NCBI GenBank assembly: GCA_025766275.1 | Contig: JAFKAC010000015.1 | Location: 1,240,001 to 1,304,000, forward strand | DNA: 64,000 nucleotides | DNA from: Lactarius indigo | Taxonomy: Eukaryota; Basidiomycota; Agaricomycetes; Russulales; Russulaceae | Direction of reading: 5' to 3' | Position numbers and translations under genes: made by a program | Shown: in pieces, positions 1 through 10,739 of the stretch | Layout: every line of letters starts with the position of its first letter | Position numbering within the stretch: the stretch's first letter is position 1 | The notes under the pieces: model-generated | The model's database searches: none | What the model was told of the DNA's origin: nothing | The model's input: only the letters and a program-made list of their open reading frames with translations

Positions 1-238
1 GACTTAAACATGAGTGCATGATTGTTTGGCTATGCCAAACATATGGTGTAGTTCTAGAATACAGGTTCTGGCAAGCTAAAGTAGAATAGGGTATTGTGAT
101 GTCAGGTAGTAGGGTGCAAACACATGGCAAGTAAAAGGTACAAACTGTGTAATTAGAGAGAAATGAGAAAAAGTTTGGAGATATAAGATAGAAGAAGAAC
201 TATAGGTTACAAGGCAAAGAAATAAGAAATAGGGTGCA

Positions 239-771
239 TGTCACACCACTGTGGGGTGTGTCTTCTGTAACAGTTCTCTGTCTGTGGCAGTCAGCAACCA
301 AGTTGGTCTACCACTGAATAGATCAGTGCCTAAGTCTTCAGTGTCCCTTGGTATAGCCCAAGGTGACAAGGCTTCTAGAGAAATATGAACTTAATGGAAG
401 AGAAGAGAGGACTGTGCCAAGGGGGTCTATGCAGTAGTATTGACAAAGCTAAAGCTAAGAAAATACAAGACAGTATAGAGGGTTCGTATGGAGCTGTACT
501 CCACTCCAGTCCTGCTTATGTAATGATGTCTGTGCATTGAGAGGATAATGCTACTGATAGATATAAATAGGCCATACAGCCTCAGTCAGCATAAAGAAGT
601 GTATGGCACAAGAAAAGAGGATGAGGCATGGAAAAGAGGAAGCAAAGGATGAGAGAAGAAAGTGAAGGGTCCAGAAGTAACTAGAAAAGGTAATGGCCCG
701 TAAAGGGAGATGGAGGTCCAGGAGAGATAAGGTAAGATATGGAAAAAGAGTATGCAGGGGGGTTCATGATA
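239..771 (+). repeat. Solo LTR, family A
   Basis: Begins TGTCACACCACTG and ends GGTTCATGATA. It is flanked by a perfect 5-bp TSD, GTGCA (234-238 and 772-776). The same family recurs at 24328-27176 and 57193-57929. A TATA-like GATATAAATAGG near 558 gives the orientation. No internal element sequence is attached, so it is a solo LTR. The TSD and shared family ends are seen directly; assignment to an LTR retrotransposon is inference from TG..CA ends, 5-bp TSD and the promoter-like box. Confidence 0.85.
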
Positions 772-826
772 GTGCACAAGGTAGTTCAAAGGTAGGAAAT
801 CATGACAGTAAAGGTGAGCTGGAACA

Positions 827-1198
827 GGACCCCTCAACATTTGAGAAGATTGGCCTCCCCAAATATCTTCAGACCTTTCAACCTTTATTCACTGAGATAG
901 CAAAAACATCAGTTCACACATAACATTATCAGTGGCAAAGACTTTGGTGTTGCAGCAGCTTAAGCTGATGTTTTTGCTATCTTGGGGAATAAATTTCTAA
1001 AAGATAACAAATTATTCTAGGAGGCAGATCCCCTTAAAAGCTGAGGGGTACTCTGCAAACTCTAGGTGATCCAATTAGCTTTTCCTGAGTTATTCAACCA
1101 GCTCTGAACAGGTTGGGCAGAGAGCATTTAGAAGCTGGTTAAATATCTTAGGGAATTAAACCACTTAGAGTTGGCAAAGGACCCCTCAGCTTTTGAGG
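827..1198. repeat. Fold-back (inverted-repeat) unit, possible MITE relic
   Basis: Two nested inverted repeats are visible. A perfect 17-bp pair lies at 896-912 (GATAGCAAAAACATCAG) and 965-981. A longer imperfect pair lies at 1033-1066 and 1162-1198, built on CTGAGGGGT and ACCCCTCAG. A third arm of the same kind starts at 827. No TSD could be fixed, so the ends are uncertain. There is no coding potential. It may be a non-autonomous DNA element or a rearranged fold-back sequence. Confidence 0.45.
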
Positions 1199-1559
1199 TG
1201 GTGGAAATGTTTGGACTTATATAGTTTTAGAATAGAAAATTATTTTCCACTGCAATTATTTGAATTCTAAGACAAAGGTGAGTGAGGAGGTGGAAAGTTA
1301 ATTTGCTTGAGGGCACAATGGGAATATGCAAGTCAAGAATTTATTAGATGCACCTTTGTGACCCATTTAGGGCTTATAATATACATACAAGTACAAGAAT
1401 ATGAGTCATATTTTCAAAAACATCATGGATATTTGGGCATGATACTAAATTGAGGCTGTGTGGACCTTGGGTAACCAAACTCTCAAATGGATTTAGGCAT
1501 GTTTGGAGTGTATCTCCCCAAATCTTTTCATATGTTCCATTTGGGCCTTTCTACATCTC

Positions 1560-1859
1560 TCCATGAGTCCTCCACACCCCCACACCCTTTTCTTTCCCCT
1601 GCACACCAACACCCATGCTCATATCCCCCCTTTCCTCTCTCTCAGGTGCAACACCTACACCCACCCCAACATTCCCATTCCCTATTCCATCCATATCCAC
1701 CTACACCTGCCCCCATGTTCTCTATCTCTATCTCCATCCCACCAATGTCCACCCCCATGCTCCCTATCCACACATCCCACCTATACCCACACCCATATTT
1801 CCCATCCTTATCTCATCCACACCCACTCCTGTGTTCTCATTCCCATCCATCCACACCCA
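1560..1859. repeat. C-rich minisatellite, segment 1
   Basis: Degenerate tandem array of CCCATCCCACCCACACCCACCCCCATG-like units. It continues at 2476-2779 and 4661-5020 once the inserted LTRs are removed. C3 tracts separated by 1-3 nt give the minus strand strong G-quadruplex potential. Long ORFs in several frames of both strands are a by-product of the repeat and are not genes. Confidence 0.8.
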
Positions 1860-2475
1860 TGTTGATAAGTGACCCTTGTGCACTTAGCAGCTCATACAGA
1901 CTGGACTTGCAGCATGGACTGCTTTAGATTAGATATACAGGACATGTAGATTAGATATTGATCTATACAATCTCGGACACCTTGTATTTAGTTATCTATG
2001 ACATCATTGTACCATGACATCATACAGACTCCTCTAGAACTGTCATTGTACTATGCCTTTGTTCTTTCTTTAGATCTATCCTTATTGTGATGTCATTATG
2101 ATATCATCTTAGTCTGGACTTTCTTTGTTTTCACACTCCTTGTTCTCCATTTGCACATTTCTTTTGTCCACATGTAGAACAACATCTCTTGTACTATGTG
2201 ACCCTATGTTACATCCCTTGTAGTAGTGTCACTCCTGTAAACAGTATAAGTAGTGTATCATGTACACTCCTGGTCCACATCAGTTCTCACTGCTTGTGTG
2301 CCAGGTATGTCTTCTACTCTCCAATGTATCACATTAGTTCTCACTGCTTGTGTGCCAGACTTCCACTCTGCTTCACTCTGCTTGACACCCCTGTGCTGCT
2401 TCCAGTCACCCTCTATATCTCACCACAGACTTCTTAGCCCTCTGTGAGTATAGTCTCTATGTGTACTGTTCATCA
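1860..2475 (+). repeat. Solo LTR, family B, copy 1
   Basis: Starts TGTTGATAAGTGACC and ends CTGTTCATCA, with TSD ACCCA (1855-1859 and 2476-2480). It is inserted in the C-rich minisatellite. A TATA-like box (GTATAAGTAG, about 2240) is followed by a CATCAGTTCTCACTG segment that is duplicated in this copy. Confidence 0.9.
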
Positions 2476-2779
2476 ACCCATCCTCATGTCCTCATTCCCC
2501 ATCCTACCCATACTTACACCTGTGTTTCCCACCCCTCCCACTCACACCTACACTTCCATTCCCAATCCTCATCTCACCCACCACTATCCCCACCTCATCC
2601 ACACATCCATGTTCCCTATCCCTATCCCACCCAAGCCCACCCCCATATTCTCCATCCCTATCCCACCCAAGCCCACCCCCATATTCTCCATCCCTATCCC
2701 ACCCAAGCCCACCCCCATGTTCCCATTCCCCATCCCACCCACACCCACCCCCATGTTCCCATTCCCCATCCCAACCACA
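2476..2779. repeat. C-rich minisatellite, segment 2
   Basis: Continuation of the array at 1560-1859. The most regular stretch is around 2610-2770, where units near 36 bp (ending CCCACCCCCATGTTC or CCCACCCCCATATTC) repeat four or five times. Bounded on both sides by LTR-B insertions. Confidence 0.8.
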
Positions 2780-4089
2780 TGTTGATAAGTGACCCCTGCG
2801 CACTTAGCGGCTCTAATAGGACTTGCAGATATGGACTGCTTAAGATAAGATATATTGGACTTGTATATTAGACTATATGATCTGTACAATCTTGGACTTC
2901 TTAGCTTATCTATGACATCATGTACAATGACATCATATAGACTACTTCCAGACTTTTCATTGTACTACATCTCTTTGTTCTGTTTTTGTTCTTATCTTTA
3001 TTATAATGTCACTATGATATCATTTGGCTCTGGACTCTCCTTGTTCTCCCTTCCTTGTTCTCAAAGTGTCCACTCCCTTGTCCGTTTGTAGAACAATACT
3101 GTAGCGGTATGACTTATCGCGTACAACTAGACCAAGGGAAGTGTTAGTGAACTGAACTGGTAACACGCTCAAGCCTAGCACGGAGACAAGTCACGTGCCG
3201 AATGTACAGTCACTGCAGAGGGTATGCACACGTGAGACCTTTATGCAAGGTCAGAGGCAAGGTGATCACGCAGTGGCACGCTGAGTGGAGAACCAAGAGG
3301 ACAAGTTAACATTGGGGAAGAGTAAGGGAAGTACAATGGATACGCACCTGAGTGGAGAACCAAGAGGACAAGTTGGTTCCACTCAGGATGCTACATGAGG
3401 GTTTATATACAATGCTGCGGCTGAGTTCAAATTACTATAGAACCTTGTTACTAAAGGTATGTGTAATAGTAATGAGTCAGACGCTGACGCGTCGTGTCTA
3501 ATAATAGCGTTATCTATTGTGCTGACAGAACGATGACGTGTCCTTATCTATGAGTCACAACCCTATGACAATGTAGTCTAGAACTATCTAGAACATTCCC
3601 TGCTTATTGTCCAATGAAAAACTACTACTTTAAGAGGAAAGTGACCTAAAGAGGTAACATCCAATAAGGAAGTTACTATCCCAGGGTCACGTGCTCATGG
3701 GTGCACATGTTGGCATCACGTGACTGACCATCTTATCATATCTAATGATAAGGACTTGAATATCTGACGCAACGTTAGAGACTCATATCTCTACCAAATA
3801 AATCCATAAAAATATGGAAAAATAAGGCAAAAATAGAGCGTCCGTGACAAATACCACCCTTGTACTTTGTGACTAGTGTTACCTACATTGTACTAGTGTC
3901 ACTCTCTATAGGAGTATAAGTAGAGTACCATGTATGCTCCTGGTCCACATCAGTTCCTCACTGTTGTGTGCCAGACTCTCTGCTTCTACTGCAACTCCCC
4001 TGTCTCACCTCTGCTTCCAGCATCCCTGCATATCTCATCACAGTCTCCTTTGTCACTGTGAGTATGCTCTTTGTGTTTGCTGTTCATCA
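2780..4089 (+). repeat. Solo LTR, family B, copy 2, carrying a nested LTR-C
   Basis: LTR-B with TSD CCACA (2775-2779 and 4090-4094). It is interrupted at 3100-3849 by LTR-C with its own TSD. Removing that insert leaves about 555 bp. The start-site segment is single, not duplicated, unlike copy 1. Confidence 0.9.
3100..3849 (+). repeat. Solo LTR, family C, full length
   Basis: Begins TGTAGCGGTATGACTTATC and ends GCGTCCGTGACA. TSD AATAC at 3095-3099 and 3850-3854. Nested in LTR-B copy 2. The relatives at 10231 and 28434 are truncated. A TATA-like TTTATATAC lies near 3400. Confidence 0.88.
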
Positions 4090-4100
4090 CCACACCCACC

Positions 4101-4660
4101 TAATGAACAGCAAAGACAGAACCTATACTCACAGTGGCAAGGTGACTGTGGTGAGATACAGGCAGCAACTGGATAGCAGCAGAGGGGGTGTCAAGCAAGT
4201 GAAGCAGAGTAAAGATCTGGCACACAGAGCAGTGAGGAACTGATGTGGACCAGGAGCATACAAGCCTACTACTTATACTATACAGGAGAGTGACACTAGT
4301 ACAAGAGAAGTAACATAGGGTCACAGAATACAAGAGACGTTGTTCTACATGTGGGACAAAGGAGTGTGCTAATGTAGAACAAGGAGCACAGAACAAAGAA
4401 AGTCCAGAAGTAGATGACATCATAATGATATCATGATAAAGATAGAACAAAGGAAAGTACAAAGGCATTGAGTACAATGCTGAGTCCGGATCTATGATAT
4501 CATAAGGTACAGTGATGTCATACATGACGCAACGATAAGCGCTAGATTGTACAGATCAAATGTAAGTAATCTACAAGTCCAATTAATCTAATCTAAAGCA
4601 GTCCATGCTGCAAGTCTGGTCCGTACGAGCTGCTCAGTGTGCAAGGGTCACTTATCAACA
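4101..4660 (-). repeat. Solo LTR, family B, copy 3 (inverted)
   Basis: Reverse orientation, running from TAATGAACAG (canonical TGATGAACAG with one change) to CTTATCAACA. TSD CCACC (4096-4100 and 4661-4665). It sits 11 bp from copy 2 and head to head with it, yet has its own TSD, so it is a separate insertion into the same minisatellite. Confidence 0.88.
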
Positions 4661-5020
4661 CCACCCCCATGCTTTCCTCCCCATCCCCATTCCACCCATG
4701 CCCATGCCCATGCTCCCCATACCAATGTTCCCTATCCCCATCCCACCCACACCAACACCCACATTCCCATCCCCATCCCCATGTTCCCCACCCATATCCC
4801 CATCCCACCCACACCCACCCCCATGCTTTTCACCCCATCCCCACCCCACCCATACCCATGCCCATGGTCCCCATACCCATGTTTTCCATCCCCACCCCAC
4901 CCACCCCCACCCCCATGTTCCCCATCCCACCCATACCAACACCCATGTTCCCATCCCCATCCCCATCCCCATCCCACCCAAGCCCACCCCCACCCTGATG
5001 TTCCCATTTTTCCATAATTT
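4661..5020. repeat. C-rich minisatellite, segment 3
   Basis: Right part of the array, rich in CCCCATCCCACCCACACC and CCCATGCCCATG variants. The best G4-forming tracts on the minus strand are here. The long ORFs of both strands across it are not credible genes. Confidence 0.8.
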
Positions 5021-5029
5021 ATTCCCTAT

Positions 5030-5250
5030 TTTCACTTGACTTTAACTGACTGGCATTGACTTTGACTGACCAAGCTATGTCCTTGGATAATACCCAAGTC
5101 AAGGTTTTTTTTTTGTGATTTTTTGTCTGAGTTTCAATTGATTTTTGGTTGACTGGATCTTGACTTTGCCTGACTGGTGCAAAAATCTTGACTTATAGCT
5201 GACTTTTCCTTGACTGATGTCCTATTTTAGCAACTTCACTTGACTAATCC
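5030..5250. repeat. TTGACT/AGTCAA-rich degenerate repeat
   Basis: About a dozen TTGACT or GACTTT-type motifs in 220 bp, including a GTCCTATTTT phrase that also recurs in the larger array at 27290-27860. The two are probably diverged pieces of one repeat. No coding capacity seen. Confidence 0.5.
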
Positions 5251-5253
5251 TTT

Positions 5254-6180
5254 TTACTGAGGATCAGGACAGTGACATGAACAGCATATGCTGAGGGTAT
5301 GTAAGAGGCATGGAAAAGTGAAAACTAACTTAGTGGATATGATAACTTTTGTGCCACTGAGCATAAGAGGTGAGCAGCCTTTTGTCCTCAAGGTTACATA
5401 ACATGAACAGTGCAAGTACCTCAGTTTCTCTACAAGAGAAAGCACTCAGTACCAGTATGAAGGTGAGAATAACTGTATGTGCCAGTGTTGTGCAGCAAAA
5501 GCCTTACAGGCTCAAGTGCAGCACACAGGAGGGACATTCTCACCTTTGCAGTAGGTTGAGAGACTGTTTAGAGGGAAGAGTGTGCATAAGTGAAGAGGGG
5601 TGAAGTTCTGTATTCACCTCCCTCCCCATAGGAGGATATTTATGCTCTATGGCCCACCCATGTCCATTTGTGCAAAAGTGATGAGTAAAGGCATCCACAA
5701 TGTTGTGTTTTTACACACACCTGATGTGTTTCACCCTTCTGAGACAGTCATGAGACTTCTCCTCATCACCAGACATGATATGCCCACTACCATATGTATC
5801 CTGACTTGCCTAATATGGTAAACATAGAACCATAATGTTGTAACTGCTATAGATAAGGTTCTTACATACTTATCACATTTCAACAGCCAGAATGAGACCT
5901 TGTCTCATTGTTGTGCCCATATTTGGCTGGTCAGTGACAGGTGTGAATGTATGTCAATTCAAAGAAAGCATTTTCAAAAGGAGTGCAGGCAAGAGCTTCT
6001 GATGCTGCTTGTTTGCTTGTGTGGCTACCCCATATATCTATTATATACTGAGTCCTTGGAATTGCAACACTGATGTACAGTTGTCAGGCATGCTTTGGAG
6101 TGATGCCCCAGCCTGGCACAGCTGCACATCTAATTTGGGACACCCATTTTGTACCTTTTTCTAGGGTGTAGTTGTGCTGT
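5254..6180. other. Unassigned sequence, weak coding traces only
   Basis: No LTR ends or TSDs found. Short ORFs occur (plus strand 5370-5603 and 5600-5821, with overlapping minus-strand frames), but none continues into neighbouring sequence or shows a motif I recognise. It could be a fragment of an old gene or element. I see nothing assignable. Confidence 0.3.
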
Positions 6181-6775
6181 GTTCCCCATTCTAGGTGCTG
6201 GTCAAAGTAGACTCCCAGGTATTCTGCACTTTTTTATGGCTCAAGTGTAGTGCTAAGGAGTGCAATTGGGCATCTTTCCTTTCTGCTGTTTCTGTGCATA
6301 AAGTCCATTGGTGCGAGTTTGCTGAATTTAAAGTGAGAGTTAGGATTATTGGACCAGTCTATGGCTCCTTATCTCATCATCATATCTAAGAGAATTTGAT
6401 GTGTGTCTGTAAAATGGTCCCCAGTTGCAGTTAGGGTGGTGTTGTCTACATAAGCCATTGCTGATTTGTTGGCTCCTGCTGGGATATCTAGGGGGTCTGC
6501 ATTGTAGTATTGGTATAGTATCATTGAGAGCAGATCTCCTTCACCAATCCCATTCTCCAGGGCTTTCTGATGTGAAATTTCAATGTAGTGAAGTGTTCTC
6601 TCAGCAGGTTACAGGTGAACTTCACTAAGGTGCTTGCAACTCTGCATCTTCATGTTGTGAATTAGTCTAGTGTTAACTGCATTGGGGAAAGCTCCTTCAA
6701 TGTTCAGGAAGAGCACCAAGACAACTTTCTTTTTGCACCATGCATCTGTTGTGGTTTGGGCCAGATGTCTGCCAT
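6180..6775 (-). pseudogene. LINE (non-LTR) reverse transcriptase relic, C-terminal part
   Basis: The minus-strand translation gives non-LTR RT landmarks: a palm-like LNIEGAFPNAV stretch just inside the LTR junction, then ENGIGEGDLLSMILY, then AYVDNTTL, which corresponds to the catalytic YxDD box with D to N. Stop codons and at least one frame change break it. It continues across the solo LTR at 6776-7496 into 7502-7983. Function in an intact element would be target-primed reverse transcription. This copy lacks the second catalytic Asp and is dead. Clade assignment is not possible by eye. Confidence 0.7.
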
Positions 6776-7496
6776 TGTTACGGACTGGACTTGTTTTTCA
6801 ACTTTACCTTAATTTCTTACTTACACTTACATTTGCGGGAAAGTCTTTCCTTTCTTGGCTTTCCCTTTCTTGGACTTGCTGCGCACTAGGAGCCTTAAGA
6901 TTCTCTCCTAGTGCAAAGTGAGACAATGAGACACTCATTGTCCTTATAAGTCTTTATTACTACTATACTTGGGCTAAATGCACCCTTTTATAGCAGGTGT
7001 CTCATTTCTATTTTTAACTTTGAGACATGTCTCACTTGCCTTTTATATCCTTGTTTCTTCTCACACTTACTGCGGATAGCTGTGCACATCTTCTTCTTTT
7101 TCCCATGCCTGCTGCAGATTGCTGTACTTTCTTCTCACACTTGCTGCGGATTGCTGTGTCACTTCTCACACTTGCTGCAGATTGTGCCATTTGTTTGTTC
7201 CACACAAACAAACCTTTTTCTATATAAGTCGTGGCCCTAAGTAGCTTGTATCCTTAGACTCGACTTCTTTACCACCATAGTATACATTGTTTTCCCATTC
7301 CCTTGGGGTAACTCTCTGCTGAACCACCGAACCTCTTGAACCCCCTGAACTCCACTCACATCTTGAGTATTGTGTCATACTCTGAGATCCTTGTTAACCA
7401 CTTAAACCTTGCCACTACTGGCTGAACCCTCGCTCATTGACATAGAAAGACCAGACTTGCTCACACTGAGCTGAGCGTTCCTACTGTAACATTACA
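6776..7496 (+). repeat. Solo LTR, family J (gypsy I family)
   Basis: TGTTACGGACTGG to TAACATTACA, TSD GCCAT (6771-6775 and 7497-7501). Same family as the 5' LTR of gypsy I at 49273. It has TATATAAG at 7221-7228 and, starting 35 nt after the first T, the 11-mer AGACTCGACTT (7256-7266). That 11-mer is exactly complementary to the primer site of gypsy I at 56127-56137. From 7256 to the LTR end there is no ATG in any frame. Inserted into the LINE relic. Confidence 0.92.
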
Positions 7497-7501
7497 GCCA
7501 T

Positions 7502-7983
7502 AGTGGTAGGCTAGTAGAAGGTCATGTTTTCAGAATAATATGTGAGTTGCTCTGCTGCAACTGCTGTAAGTAGTTTTGCCCATGGTGTTGAGGAGTGCTA
7601 TTGATCTGTATGCCTTAGGGGTATCATACTTGGGTTTGCCTAGAATCCTGGGAACAATTGTGGTGAACTTCTTCCACAATGCATAGTAGTGGCCTCTTGT
7701 GGTAATTGTGGTATAGATTCCCCATAGTCTGTCAACCAGTATGTCAGCACATTTGATCAGCACTATATTTGGGATACCATCAGGGCCTGGGGCCTTGAAT
7801 GGGCCAAGGTGTGTTATGTGTTTTCGTATTTGTTCCCTGGTGATAAAGTCTGTGGTAGATATTGGTGGTGAGTAAGTTTGGCCTTGTAGGTTGGTGTGGT
7901 GTTCTTCTGGCTTCCTCAGGAAGAAGGTCTTTGCAAAAGCCTTGCTCATTTCTTGCTGTTAGTTGATCTTTTTTTCCCTTCTG
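7502..7983 (-). pseudogene. LINE reverse transcriptase relic, N-terminal RT part
   Basis: The minus-strand frame 7949-7530 encodes the typical non-LTR RT entry motif FKAPGPDGIPN, followed by a fingers region with YRSIALLNTMGK. It links to 6180-6775 once the solo LTR-J is removed, and to 8424-9180 once LTR-E (7984-8423) is removed. Together the three segments form a 5'-truncated LINE of about 2 kb running right to left. Confidence 0.75.
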
Positions 7984-8423
7984 TGTCACAGTTCCAATGG
8001 ACTGTCCGTGACACGTTCAAGTTCAAGCCCAAGGCAAGGGCAAAAAGTGTCGGGACTTAGTCAGCGACTAAGTCAAGGTCGGGGTAATCATGGCTCAAGC
8101 CAAAGGCAATCGCATGAGAGTGGGGAGTTCAAGCGGGTTTCAAGAGCAAGGCAAACAGGGGATGAATTCAAGGACTAAGAGTAGACAAAGGTAACTACTT
8201 GTCTACTCTACTACTCTACTACTCTTATACTCGTACATGACTGGGGTTATCAATACCATTTTCTATGACACGTTGCAATCAGTCAACATGTAAGCAATTC
8301 ATCAGAACGGCATCATAAGACATGCCAATGAGATAAGGAAACAGGGCAAGGGTTTGCATATAACGGACGCAAGTCATGCTGGCAATTTGTGATGTGTGAC
8401 TGTAATGTCACGTGATCGTGACA
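7984..8423 (-). repeat. Solo LTR, family E-like
   Basis: Plus-strand ends TGTCACAGTTCC and GATCGTGACA. TSD TTCTG (7979-7983 and 8424-8428). Read on the minus strand it shares the TTGTCTACTCTTAG segment and overall plan with the 3' LTR of gypsy E at 21372-21697, so it is a diverged relative in the opposite orientation. Nested in the LINE. Confidence 0.8.
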
Positions 8424-9180
8424 TTCTGTGTCTGTTATGTTCAGGCTGAAGATTCTCATTTCCCCCCATCACTGGCTGCTGTGGAGATGTACTTGTGAGC
8501 TGTCCAGATGTCTGGTGCTGTGGCTTTTTGAGCCAGTCCCTCCAATGGTGTTGCTTTGCATATTGGACCACTTTGCTGTACCTCTTGCAGATGACAGTGA
8601 GTTCTACAAGGATGGGGTGCTCTGGCCAGCATCTGTACTTGTAGGCTTTCCTTCCCATTTTGTCCAATTCCCTGTGTAAGAGCTTTAGCTCTTTTGTCCA
8701 CCAACACTTTGACTTAGCATTAATGTCCAATATGGGCACTTCTAATTTGGTCATGTCTTGTATCACTTCTGTCTGTTTGTTGTATTCATAGTCCAGGAAA
8801 CTTTGTGAGTGTATGTGCTTTAGGATGCCAAGGTTGGATAACTTGCTCTTGAGTATTTCTGAGAAGTTTGCCAGTCGACTCCCTTAAAATTTCTGAGGTC
8901 ATTGGGGCCTTTGTAAGCTCCTTGTCCAGGATTGTGACTATGGTTGGTATTGATACCCTGTTCACCTGGGAGTGTGTTACATGTGGTGATTCCACCAATG
9001 ATTTGTTCAGTGGCAAAAATGTTGTCCAGTCTTGACCATTTTTTTGTTACATTGTGCACATGCATTGGTGTCCCCTTGGTAAGACCATGTCCATACCTAG
9101 GTTGGCTATGTGTTTGAGCAATGTTTCCACTGCTGCTAGAGTTTCACATGTGAAGAGCCTGTTGTCATCTAAGTTATCCT
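8424..9180 (-). pseudogene. LINE endonuclease C-terminus and linker relic
   Basis: The minus strand, read from about 9180 down, gives the end of an AP-like endonuclease (motif KKWSRLDNIFAT at about 9035-9000). The linker before the RT domain follows (KCWWTKELKLLHREL and YAKQHHWRDWL at 8766-8500). Frames change at least once. The element ends abruptly near 9180 against a copia relic, as expected for 5' truncation of a LINE insertion. Confidence 0.7.
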
Positions 9181-9187
9181 AGTATAG

Positions 9188-10230
9188 GTGGTGCCAAGCT
9201 GGCTGCTAATGGCCATCATTAGGGCACTCCCACATTCATTTGATGGAGTTGTGTCCAAATGTTTGGTCCTGGGGAAGTTTGACAAGCAATCTGTGATCCC
9301 ATCACTTGGGAACATAGATCAGACCTGTCCCAACCTATTTGGGACTTCATCCACAATTTTAGCATTATCTTTACCATCTAAATCACATCCCAAGGCAACC
9401 CCAACTCTACATTCCACTCTGTCCACTCCACTTCATCCAGCTCCTCCAAATGCCCCAAATGTGACTGACTTCTGCTCTCACTTGGGCCACATTGAAGCCA
9501 AACACTTCCTCAAGGACCACTTTATTGGGCTTTTGCCACCCCCCACCTCATTCTGTGGAATGTCACATGTGTCAAGCCCTGGGTTCAATCCTGGCAGCTC
9601 ACTCTTCATCACCATTTCATCATCTCCATTGAGAAAGACACCCTAGATTTCATCAGGGATAGCAGGATTGCCTTCCAAGTGGTCACTGGACCCTCACATG
9701 CTGCATATCTTTTTGGGGACACCATTCCAGTAGAGGATTTCACCTCATTATTGTCACCTCTGCCACCACCACTTGGCAGGCATCAAGAAGCTGCTTTCAG
9801 GTGACCTGGTGATGGGTTTTAAGCTGAAATCACAAGCAAATCCTAATCCAGTATGTGAAGCCTGCAAAGCTGGCAAGCCCTATAAAGGTGTCTATACACC
9901 AAGGGTATTTTTATTGGAGGACAATCATCAATGACTCCTCTCATTTTAAGGTGGTTTACCTCTTGAAGTGGAAGTCTGAGACCTTTGCTCCCTTTTAACA
10001 GTTCAAGTCTTGGACTAAGCACATCACTGGAGAAAAACTGGGCACTCTAAAGGATGTTAACAGTGGTGTTAACAGTGGTGAATACATGTCTGGTGAGTTT
10101 GAGGCATTCTGCATCAAGCATGGCATCCAGAGGAACCACATTGTCTGGAATTGCCCTCAGCAGAATGGAGTGGATAGAGTAGCTGAGAGGGCCAACAGGA
10201 TGATGGAAGGTGTTATCTCTATGTCACATC
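9188..10230 (+). pseudogene. Ty1/copia gag-integrase relic
   Basis: The plus-strand ORF 9188-9646 matches the copia Gag encoded at 18543-16405. Shared stretches include MAIIRALP, DKFDKQSV-like GKFDKQSVIP, and the zinc-knuckle region FCSHLGHIEAK, whose last Cys is lost. Downstream, scattered frames match the protease-integrase part, ending near the RPQQNGVAERANR box at about 10150-10200. Most of the protease is deleted. It lacks LTRs and RT and is cut on the right by LTR-C. Clearly dead; an older copy of the family at 13925-18976. Confidence 0.8.
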
Positions 10231-10739
10231 TGTAGCGGTATGACTTATTGCGACAACTAGACCAAGAAAAAGGGTAAGTGAACTCAACTAGTAGCACACC
10301 CAAGCCTAATGCAGAGACAAGTTATGCACTGAACATACAGGCACAGTGGAGAGTAAGCACATGTGAGGTCTTTATGCAGGACCAAAGGCTAGGTGATCAT
10401 GCTGTGGCACGCTGAGTGGAGAACCAAGAGGACAAGTTGGTTCCACTCAGGACACTACATGAGGGTTTATATACTAAGCTGCGGCTGAGATTGAATTACT
10501 ACTTGAACCTTGTTACTAAAGGTATATGTAATAGTAATGAGTCAGACACTGACATGTTGTGTCTAATAATAGCCTTATCTATTGTGCTGACTGATGCACA
10601 GTCATTAAGGCTGACAGAACAATGATGTGTCCTTATCTATGAGTCACAACCTGTAGTCTGGAACTGTCTAGAATCTTCCCTACTTATCATCCAATGAGAA
10701 ACTACTATACTTGTGAGGAAAGTGACCTAAAGAGGTAAC
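10231..10739 (+). repeat. LTR family C, 3'-truncated
   Basis: Matches LTR-C (3100-3849) from TGTAGCGGTATGACTTAT through GTGACCTAAAGAGGTAAC. It then stops and joins gypsy-E gag sequence directly. About 190 bp of the LTR's 3' end and its second TSD are missing (left flank ACATC). The junction is a deletion or recombination breakpoint that also removed the 5' LTR and gag start of gypsy E. Confidence 0.8.

Noticed and set aside
1487..1927. Overlapping His/Pro/Ser/Tyr-rich ORFs of up to 146 codons, also at 2444-2889 and 4593-5039
   Set aside because: They are translations of a C-rich minisatellite, open in several frames on both strands, and run into LTR sequence.
1860..2475. Family B as a MITE (short DNA transposon)
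   Set aside because: The ends TGTTGAT and ATCA give only a few bp of inverted match. TSDs are uniformly 5 bp, ends are TG..CA, and a TATA box sits at a fixed place. LTR is the better reading, though no internal region was seen to prove it.
5370..5821. Plus-strand ORFs of 73-77 codons
   Set aside because: Some frames look mildly protein-like on either strand, but I could not connect or identify them.
7027..7227. 66-codon Leu-rich ORF, repeated at 55654-55854
   Set aside because: Lies inside LTR-J in both places; repeated only because the LTR is.
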